Positions 55,749 through 64,000 of a DNA stretch of 64,000 nt are shown here, one piece after another. Position 1 is the stretch's first letter; the number at the start of each line of letters is the position of its first letter. The notes under the pieces are model-generated. The model was not told the DNA's origin, made no database searches, and saw nothing but the letters and a program-made list of their open reading frames with translations. The position numbers and the translations under genes are program-made. Origin of the DNA: Phyllostachys edulis (lineage: Eukaryota; Streptophyta; Magnoliopsida; Poales; Poaceae); NCBI GenBank assembly GCA_036346405.1, contig CM070561.1:22600215-22664214 (forward strand). The letters run 5' to 3'.

Positions 55749-58700
55749 TGTAACATTCGATTTTCTAAATCCTTTTTAAATGTGTAAAATAAATTAAAGC
55801 TATTTTATTTTAATGAGAATTCCAAGTTGGTTCGGTTGGAGAGGTTTGAGTTATTGATACCTCCGTTTGGTATGCTCGATGAGACTTCCCTTTGGCATAA
55901 CTCCTTTGGATATGTAGGTTTAGACCCTCTCTGTGGCCTAGATCTCCCGGGGGTTCTTAAGGTTAGACCTCCTTGGGGCTCGGACCTTTTCTCACGTGGG
56001 CGTATCTTCATGTCCCGACCCTTCTCTTTGAGTTTGATCACTATAGACCTCCTTTAAAGCTTAGACCTTGTCTCATGGGATATACCCGTATGTCAGGGCC
56101 TTCCTTCCTTTGAGTTTGGTCATTTAGACCTCTTTGTTGGTTCGAATCTCTAGGGGTCAGAGACCTCTTTTCATTCGAGACTTCTCTTAAGTCTAGACTC
56201 CTCGTTACTGGGCACATTCATATGTCAGACCTCTTTAGGTCGGGACCTCCTGTGTTCGATGAATTTCTTGTATGCCTTCGGACCTCCTGAGTTCATATGA
56301 ACCCCCTTGACATTCCTTCTTGGCCGAAAGGACCTCCCTAGGGTTGCCTGGACCTTTGTGAACTCCTGTGGACCACCTGTCGTGAATTTCTCCCCGAGGA
56401 CCTCCCTTGTACTTGATCTGGCGGTCCAGACCTCCTCCCATTTCCAATCCAAAGGTCCAGACCTTCCATGCATTATGTCCCTTCGTGGACCTCCCCTTTG
56501 TTTTGAATCCAACGGTTTGGACCTCCCCTCATTTTGAATCTAAAGGCCCAGACCTCCCCGTGCATCTTTTCTCTCTGGGGACCTCCCCCTTCGCGTTGAT
56601 CTTGGCTGTTGGACCTCCCTCTCGGAGATCCAACCGCCCGGACCTCAACTTGCCTTTAATCTCAACCACGGGATTTCGTGAAGTTCCTGGACCTCCTGTC
56701 CAAGACATCCCCGTGGCCTCTTAAACTGGCTCGGACCTCCTCGCGAGACCTCCTTGATGAGATCCTCACGTCGGGATCTCCTTTGTTGATCTGGCCGTCG
56801 GGACCTCCCCATGTTGAGACCTCCTTTGTGTGTGCGGACCTCCTCAACCTTTAGACCTCCTTGTCCGTTGGGCTTAAGACCTCCTAAGCCTCTCGGACCT
56901 CCTCAAGACCTCCTCTGCGGGCAAGACCTCCCCTCTTGACCGACTATTTCTAAGTTAGTGGCCCCGCTCACGAGCTTGGTCATTCTCATTTCCTCATACG
57001 AAAATATCTTGGGCATTTAATGCATGTCTTGTCACATTAAATGCATCCACATCTGATAGTAATTACTTTGAATTGGGTCACTTAGTTGTACTCGACATTT
57101 TTCTTAGTCCTTCCCAAAGCAACATAAATTTGTCCTTCCTCGTACTTTTTAACGGGGTGGTAGTGACACACCTTACGCCACTACCTACCTTTGACCCATT
57201 TCTATACTTATCCTTGACACGTATATTTCTAGTTTTCTTCACCATTTTGATTACAATTAGACCAAGAAATTCTACCACATCACCTTCCTCCTTTTCTCCA
57301 CCCTCTGTTATCACGGCTCTCGTCGGTGGTGGCTGAGGAAAGCCTTCTTTGCTCAGGCTTTCCCTCCATCCATTGTTTCTTCTTTTCCTGGTAAGTCCTT
57401 GGTGATCTGCTCCTCTTGTTTTTACCCTTTGTATTGTGATGATCGTGTCCTTCAGGGACCTCCTCTTGTGGATTTCTTTTGGACTTCTGTGGCCTTTGTA
57501 AGAGGACCTCCTCCACGACTTTTCTTGTAGTGTTCCTCGGGACCTCCCGCTTCATCGTTTACATCACTCTTTTGGGGTCTTTTGCTAAAGACCACCCTCC
57601 TCTGAGTGAGTTTAGACCTCCTCCCTAAGAACCTAATCTAGAATTTAGACCTCTCTGTTGGTTGCGTGTTGGACTTCCTCTGGGGTCCTTTTTGGTTTCT
57701 TCTTGCTCTTAGTTGGATCTTTATTTGAGTCTTCTTTGAATTTGCTCTTTTCTGGCGTGTAGATTGCGAAGACTCGAAGTCGAGGATTACGAAGAGAAAG
57801 AATCTCGGGGACGATGAGCAAGGCAAGTTACACTCTTGATCATATTGCACCCAATACTTCAACAATTATGTTCGGTTTCAAAGTGTAATGCATACTTATT
57901 TTTACCAAGTATTTCAATACGGTTTAAATTCATAGTTATACCTACTTCCTTTGTATGGCCACTTTGTTGACTTTGGACTAAACTCATTGTCACCTTTAGA
58001 TCAAAATTGGGTCATGCAATAGTGTGAGCCCAACCATTTGAAAAACTTGTGCTTAGTCGGGGCTTAGACCAAAAATATTGATTTGGAAATCTTACCAACT
58101 TGACCAAATATTGCTTAAAATGTTTTGACCATGACATTGGGGTGTCATGGAATATAAAAAAGTTCTTTGGGGAAGCAAAGAAAATGAAAATGGATTCAGA
58201 CTGGGGCGAACTGGTTGGCTTGGTTGGTGCAAGTTTATGCACGGGATCGTGCCTTTATGGTAGATCGATGCCCTTGGGTTTGTGGAAGTCGCCCTAGTCA
58301 TTTGAGGACCGGTCTTTGAGCGACCGATGCCAAGCCTGTAATGGGCTATGCCACAATCGTGCAACCACATGTCTCCAGAATAGGGCGTGGGACCTGGCTG
58401 AGTAATTTGCAAAACTTCACCATATGCTGCTCCATTGGAGGTGTGGGAGGTCTTGTAGGACTAATGGTCTTTTATGACCTACTGTTCCCACTGGTGCAAG
58501 AGGGGGCTTCCCGCTGGATTGTAGTCCATAGGGGGGGTGAAACCTTAGCAAGGAAAGGCTGTGGTGGAGCAATGCATTGTAAAGGCCTTGTCATGAACTC
58601 TAGACCTCTTACCTTCGGCAGTGAGAGGTGGCACTCGCGCATGCCAAACAAACTAGAGTACTCATGTCATGTGGGTAAAGTGCACAACCTCTGCCAGAGT

Positions 58701-59649
58701 TAAATCTTTCGAATAGCCGTGTCCACGGTCATGGACGTGCTGGCAAAGGCCACTTGAAGTTAGATGTTGGATTTGGGGTTTCTAGAAAGGTTTATCAAAT
58801 CTGTTTTTGGGATTTTATCCCATGGGTTTGGGCAGAGAGCCTAATGTCAGGAGGGTATCCTTGACCAATTTGTTGATGAATGCTATCCAACGAAAAATTG
58901 CTTTGCTAAATGAATTTTAGCTATTAAAGACACCTTTGGAACTTAGCAATGGTATTTGAAAGAAAATTGGCTTTGTGCAAAATAACCATATTATGCCATT
59001 CTTTGATTATCCATATATGTATGTCATGTTGCTAACCCACGGGTGTAACTTGCGAAACACGGTTGTTGTGCTCACTCTTGCTCATTACAATCTTTGCGAG
59101 AGAAGATATTGTCGTGAAGAAGATCAAAGCGAATAGGTTGTGCCTTCGGTCGGTTACTGTGGTGTCTTCTTTGGGCTATTTACTCTTTGCTCTTTTGTGT
59201 TCATGTTGGGCCCAAAGGCCACCTTATAAACAACTCTGTAAATATTTTGTCTTAATAAAGATGTATTAGGGATGTTACCCTTGTGTATTGTCTTTGTGAA
59301 GAGCTAGCCATGATCCTTGGGACTAGCTCGGGTCTCCTGAGGAACTTGGGAGCAAGCTCGGACCTCCATGTCCTCATAATGAGATGAGCGTGTGAGGTTA
59401 CGATGTGGTCTCAGATCTCCATGACCTCCTCTGGAGGGTCGTGGGTGGTCTTAGGGTATCCTCGAGACCTCCTCGCTTGTCTCTGATTGTGGCCGTGGCA
59501 GATCCGTGGGTGCTCCCTGGCTCCAAGACTCTGTCGGGTCATGTTCTCCTGGACCTCCAGGAGGTCTTGCTGGACCTCCTGGGAGGTCTGATGGACTTTC
59601 CAGAAGGTCTTGGAGGACCTCTCGAGTGCTCTAGAGCTGGGTCGTTACA
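55749..59649 (+). repeat. Long solo LTR (3901 bp) with GACCTCC array, inside the MULE transposase
   Basis: The segment starts TGTAACATTCG and ends GGTCGTTACA. It is flanked by the 5-bp duplication CACTA (55744-55748 and 59650-59654). From about 55960 to 57660 the plus strand is packed with GACCTCC/GACCTCCT. A further cluster lies at 59330-59640. A segment near 58683-58745 matches parts of the LTRs at 781 and 10365. No retroviral genes or primer site were seen, so it is a solo LTR. Confidence 0.85.
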
Positions 59650-60200
59650 CACTATGTCCTTCATGTTGCTCGATGGTCTGCCTCCTCATTGTCCTTGCTC
59701 TTCTTGCATTTCTTGAAGATATCATCATAAAAGCTCGATAGCTTCTCATCAACAATCTGTCATTGATAAGTACCTTCACAGGGCTCATCACCTTCGGCAA
59801 GCCCGGGCAAGCTGGTTGTGCTACGATATCATCGATTGACTCTTCCTATCTTGTTAACATGATCAACATACATCATTAAGTTCTTGTGACGGTTTGTCAT
59901 TGCAACCATCTTTATTAGTGTCGGCGTCCTTCTTGATGATTATCAAACCTTCGCCAACATGTTTCCGAGCAAACACCGATAAAAGCTTGAAGGTTTCACT
60001 CTCCTCATAATAGAAATTTGTTGGACAAAATCATCTACCTAGAGAGGAGACCACGTGTCTGTCTCACAACGATCAAACCAATTCCGTTTACCACCCACAT
60101 AGCTCCGGTTGCTACCATGTCCGCAGAAAAAACCCACCATGGTGAACCTCCACTGTGAATTCGTCATCATCAGGCCCTACATTGTTAACGGAATGAAGCA
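59650..60200 (-). pseudogene. MULE transposase, N-terminal part
   Basis: On the minus strand the reading is GPDDDEFTVEVHHGGFFCGH, then SYVGGKRNWFDRCETDTWSP, then YVDHVNKIG. This is the conserved N-terminal region that precedes the MuDR domain in grass MULE proteins. It contains stops and frameshifts. It continues on the other side of the solo LTR at 55748. Confidence 0.68.
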
Positions 60201-60340
60201 ATTTCAGGAAAACTACCGACCAAGAAAACAACATGAGAAGATTTTGCGAATCCGTGCTCAACACATCGCACAATCCGAAACCCTAGATTACTAAAAGCGA
60301 CAATGCGCTAACGTGACCAGCAGCAGAAGCAAAATTGCAA

Positions 60341-60386
60341 CCAAATCAAAACCAAAACCAAAACCAAAATCAAAACCAAAATCAAG
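60341..60386. repeat. (AAAACC/AAAATC)n simple repeat
   Basis: Imperfect hexamer repeat, CAAAACCAAAACCAAAACC and variants. Confidence 0.9.
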
Positions 60387-60619
60387 ACCCAGCCAGGCAC
60401 TGAAGCATGAAGCGCGTACCATATGCCGGAGGCGGTTCGCCTTCTCCCCGCAGCGTCGGCACCATGCTCGTCTTCGGTACCCTACTCCGGGAACCACTAT
60501 TGATTAACAGCGCCCGACAATGCAAGAACCCTCACGTCGCCTCGCCTCGAACACGGTGCTAGAGATGAACCTCAAGGCTGCTTGTCGAACCCCCGAGCGG
60601 TTTTGTGCGCTCGGCGTGA

Positions 60620-60815
60620 CGAGGATGCACTAGGAGCCATGCTGGAGCCACGCCAGTCGGGTCAACGTTCCACGTCACCGGTCAATGCCAGCCCGGGCTG
60701 TTTTGGACCTGTTTGACCCACTTAAATAGTTTAGGTACCCAAATGGACACTTTTAAAGAAGTGGGACCCAAGTGAACCCACCTGACAAGTTCAGGTACCT
60801 ACAGTGTACTTTACT
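60620..60815 (-). repeat. MULE right terminal inverted repeat
   Basis: Inverse of 51521-51700, ending CCTACAGTGTACTTTACT. Confidence 0.85.
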
Positions 60816-60942
60816 CACTATTTTTTTTTCTCAAGATTGAGCCTTGAGCGTTGCAAGGAGTGTCACGTTGGTTCATATGCGCCGGAGGGTTTCAAGAAAT
60901 TAAGTCTATCCGTACTAATAACTATGACTCCAGACAACATGG

Positions 60943-62109
60943 AAACTAAAATAATCAGAGCCAGCACACTCTTCAAAAATGCAAGGCATTGGATAATGAA
61001 TTCCTCATGCGCTTTTCTATTCCTCATTCCTTGTCGATGAGGATTGGCAAGTGCGTCGTTCCTCGTCTAGATGATGAGAATATAGACACGAGCATGTAGA
61101 CCTAATAGATCAAACAAACATTATTAGAGTTTTCCGAGAGATGCCGAAGAGAGTTATCCATATCTATTTTTGAAATAGTGTGAAGTACTTGCCCTGTAGT
61201 TGATGGCCACTTCTGCACCGAACCTAACCGAATCGAAAAAAATTGTGATGGCAAGTTGCAGACTCCGACTCGCGGTATAAAATTTGTGATGGCAAGTTGC
61301 AGACTCGCACTCGCGGTATTGTTATCAATTCATATCAACTCTGGTAAATATGATATTTACTGATACCGTACATAAATAAATTGGTATTTACGATATCGAA
61401 CCGTATTTTTAAAAATATAGTATTTACCAAACTAATAATAATGTATTTACCGAGTGTACCGTATCTACCGAAAATACCGAACAAACAACTAGTGGATAGA
61501 AGATGAACTCGCTCTCGGTAGTCATGGACAGTCCCCCTAAAATTGGATTACAACCGTTCATACCAACAACAAACAACGTGCGAGGAACTTGATGACAAAT
61601 GTTATGAAGTTTTGCCTTACCAGTTGTCTTGTGTTCTCCTTGAAGCGTGGAAAAAATTTGCGACGAGCAATGGAACTCGGCTTTGATGAATTTTGCCAAA
61701 CATGCGATATGGCGAAAATTTCAAACAAAAAGTAGTTAACTCCGGCAACGGGCCTATCGGCTAGCCGGTAGCGAATAGTGCTGCGACCAGGCAATGGAAC
61801 TCGGCTGCCGCTCGTCGCCAAACATGCGATATCATGATAGCATCAAAGCTGAATAACTCCATGTTCATGAGAGCGCAAACTCCATGTTCGGCGTGCGTGC
61901 GACTACGTGCGCATGTCTCCATTCTCCGTGACCATGCCCCTCGGCCATTTCGACAATACATCCGTCCATGCCGTCTTCCAGATGAGGAGCGATGCACTTG
62001 CCAATCCTCATCTACAAGGAAATAACATATAGAAAAGCGCATGCATGGGAATTCATCATCCAATGCAAAGCATTTGAAGAATGTGATGGCTCTGGTTATT
62101 TTAGTTTCA
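60943..62109. repeat. Inverted repeat with about 130-bp arms and 0.9 kb loop
   Basis: The left arm 60943-61070 (including GAGGATTGGCAAGTGCGTCG) pairs with 61979-62109 (including CGATGCACTTGCCAATCCTC). Within the loop the phrase GCAATGGAACTCGGCT...CCAAACATGCGATAT occurs twice (near 61670 and 61790). No coding domain was recognised. Confidence 0.75.
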
Positions 62110-62199
62110 TCAGTACTTGTGATGAACTATTTTCCTAATTAGTAAGTTTAGTTTCTCGGTTGTTTCACCCATCATGCTCCTGTGTAAGTAGGTTGTTAG

Positions 62200-63187
62200 A
62201 CTATGTGGCTCGGTTTAGAATATTTTGGTTGATGAATAATTGACAATATCGCTTACTGATGTTATTTGAGGTGTGTGACGTTTGTGTGGACTTATGTCGG
62301 TCAAGTTGGCAAGAACTTGTGCTGGAAAAAGATGTTGCTTTGATCTTTGCATGTGCATGGTAACTTGGAGACGATCGTGGTCTACGGTGGTGACCGGAAG
62401 ATAGCTTGGTGCGAAGTCATGGTCCAGAAGGTCGATGATGCTGGAGGAGATGGTCGGGCTTGAGTTGGAGCGCATGGATATCAAGATGGATGATGTGTCT
62501 TGGAGCTACGGATGTGCGGTCCAAAGGCTACAACACGTGACAATTTTGGGTTATCCAAAATTGGATTGGATTAAATTTTATAATCTGGTGTATAAACCCA
62601 CGTATTGAGTCCTAGAACTAGTGGGCCGTACGTGGGGGTTTATGCATTACTGTTGGTGGCCGTAGAGGTATTTAAGTCTTCGTGTGAGGAGGTGTTTTTG
62701 GAGGTAGTAGTGGCGGCAGGATTGGCTCCTGGTTTTTCTCTCGTGATGTGAGGTTGGTGCTGGCGGCTTGAGGAGAGAATCTCGGTAGTTTGTGATTTTG
62801 GCAGGAGATCACGTGCTAGCTGCTGCTGCACAAATGCAAGCCACGGTTTTGGGTTTTGGATGAACAGAGATTCTTGTGTATTACTTGTGGTGCTCACGAC
62901 TTGAATACACATATTTTCTTTGTATGACGTGAGGTGCATGTTCTGCTGTGCTTTTGTTGTTTTCTCTTCCTAGTTGCTAGCAAAACCTTGCTTTATCTTT
63001 TGTACGCATGCATGTTAGAATCATCAGTATCGAGTTGTGCGTGTACTGCTAGTTGCTAGCAAAAGCTTTGCTTCATCTTTTGCATGCATGCATGCATGCT
63101 GGGGGATAGTAGTTAGAGAGAGTTAGTTTGAAAAAAAAATCTTTCACAATCATTCACTCCTTTCTAATTGCCATTAATGATTCTACA
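62200..63187 (+). repeat. Probable copia 5' LTR (left boundary uncertain)
   Basis: The sequence ends GATTCTACA just before a primer-binding-site-like TTGTATCAGAGC. It contains leader-type sequence, and its start was not resolved. A short segment (GTGTGGACTTATGTCGGTCAAGTTGGCAAGAACTTGT) resembles part of the tandem unit in the LTR at 9170. Confidence 0.5.
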
Positions 63188-63189
63188 AG

Positions 63190-63201
63190 TTGTATCAGAG
63201 C
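63190..63201 (+). other. Copia primer-binding site
   Basis: TTGTATCAGAGC differs by one base from the standard TGGTATCAGAGC complement of initiator tRNA-Met. The position is approximate to within a few bases. Confidence 0.6.
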
Positions 63202-63209
63202 GATGTTGC

Positions 63210-64000
63210 AATGACATCAGATCGAGATCATTTTTCAGGTAAACCACCGTTTTTTGATGGGTCAGATTATATCTATTGGAAAACACGCATGGAGGTTTTT
63301 CTACAAGCACAAGGCAATGCTCTTTGGCAAAAAGTTGAAAGTCCATATGAAGTGCCTCCTATTGTTACTGCTGATAATACTGTTGATGTTGAAGCTAATG
63401 CTAAGGCTAGAAATATTATGTTGCAAAGTCTAGGTAGAAACGAGTTTGTTAGAATTGCTAATATTAAATCTACTAATAAAATTTGGACTACTCTAGCTGA
63501 TTATCATGAAGGTTATAAGTCTGTTAAAGGTGTTTGTCATAACCAAATCAAAAGGGGTATTCTAAATTTGAGATAACACTAGGAGAATCAGTAGATGCTA
63601 TTTTTGATCGTTTCAATAAAATTGTTAGTGATTTGCAATCTGTTGATGTCACATACTCTAATTCTGACAATACTCATCAAATTTTAAATGCTTTGGATGT
63701 GTCTGTCTGGAATGTGTTAGTCACTACTATTAATCATTCTGTTAACATGGAAACACTCACTTTGAATGATCTTTATTCCAAGATGAAAACATATGAGATT
63801 GATGTTTTGGCCAAAGTTAATAAGTCTAATTCTATGGGTTTAGTGACTAACTAGGTTGACAGTTCTTCTAGTTCCTCTATTGTTCCTTTGTCTGCAATGT
63901 GTTCGATTTCAGATGAACTGTTAGAAGAGATTCTAAAAGAGCAGCTTGTACTCATCTCCAACAGAGTGACCAAGGCAATTAACAACATCAGAACAAGGTG
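63210..64000 (+). pseudogene. Ty1/copia gag, runs off window
   Basis: The frame from ATGACATCAGATCG (63210) encodes PPFFDGSDYIYWKTRMEVFL, NKIWTTLADYHEGYKSVKGV and KRGILNL, the DUF4219/UBN2-type gag of plant copia elements. A frameshift near 63570 is followed by GESVDAIFDRFNKIVSDLQS in another frame and a stop near 63853. Gag forms the particle for reverse transcription. Protease, integrase and RT would lie beyond 64000. Confidence 0.82.

Larger units (their letters stand above)
51521..60815. mobile_element. MuDR-like MULE (about 5.4 kb without LTR insert)
   Basis: Terminal inverted repeats of about 180 bp pair 51521-51700 with 60620-60815. They share GGTGGGTTCACTTGGGTCCC, then CACTTCTTTAAAAGTGTCC, CCTAAACTATTTAAGTGGGTC, and CGTGGAACGTTGACCC. 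The interior holds a plus-strand GRF zinc-finger pseudogene and a minus-strand MULE transposase pseudogene, and is split by the solo LTR at 55749-59649. No clear 9-bp duplication was found at the outer ends. Confidence 0.85.

Noticed and set aside
55744..59654. CACTA motifs at both ends of 55749-59649 as a CACTA transposon
   Set aside because: CACTA occurs as a direct, not inverted, flank. The enclosed sequence has TGTAAC...GTTACA LTR ends, so it is the 5-bp duplication of an LTR element.

Overview
The window looks like a repeat-dense intergenic segment of a grass nuclear genome, most likely Oryza or a close relative. I base this on one intron-containing plant gene, on retrotransposon primer sites matching plant initiator tRNA-Met, and on the nested mixture of Ty3/gypsy, Ty1/copia, MULE, hAT, CACTA and Tourist-type elements. 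I could not run a search, so species and family names are inference. No rRNA, tRNA, CRISPR array or bacterial gene organisation was seen.

Layout. Positions 1-22821 are one nested stack. A minus-strand gypsy element (G2, 5' LTR at 22425-22821) carries a second minus-strand gypsy element (G1, 1-8229) inside its own 3' LTR. G1 carries a 3.1 kb solo LTR (781-3865). G2 also carries a hAT element (19123-20333) and another solo LTR (8625-16370), which itself contains a 5.1 kb solo LTR (10365-15509). Most junctions are supported by target-site duplications (TSDs) visible in the sequence.

Positions 23345-30000 hold the only apparently intact host gene, a minus-strand lipid phosphate phosphatase of the PAP2 superfamily. 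It has seven coding exons giving 314 codons, canonical splice sites, all three phosphatase motifs, and a 3 kb intron in its 5' UTR. Positions 30790-32783 are a MULE with terminal inverted repeats (TIRs) of about 0.7 kb. Positions 33023-35700 are another inverted-repeat element split by a solo LTR. Positions 36286-37320 are a decayed hAT transposase, and 37990-38290 holds a plant-mobile-domain fragment. Positions 38481 to about 47300 are a decayed CACTA element with a TNP2 transposase and a second ORF carrying an Ulp1-like protease domain. A Tourist-type MITE lies at 50665-50949. Positions 51521-60815 are a MuDR-like MULE carrying a GRF zinc-finger pseudogene and split by a 3.9 kb solo LTR (55749-59649). 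A truncated copia element runs off the right edge from about 62200.

Apart from the phosphatase, almost every coding sequence is broken by stops or frameshifts. The most interesting non-coding signals are dense GACCTCC arrays shared by two very long solo LTRs, a repeated GGTCWGACC palindrome in a third LTR, three separate TNP-type repeat arrays in the CACTA element, and several long inverted repeats that could form hairpin RNAs.
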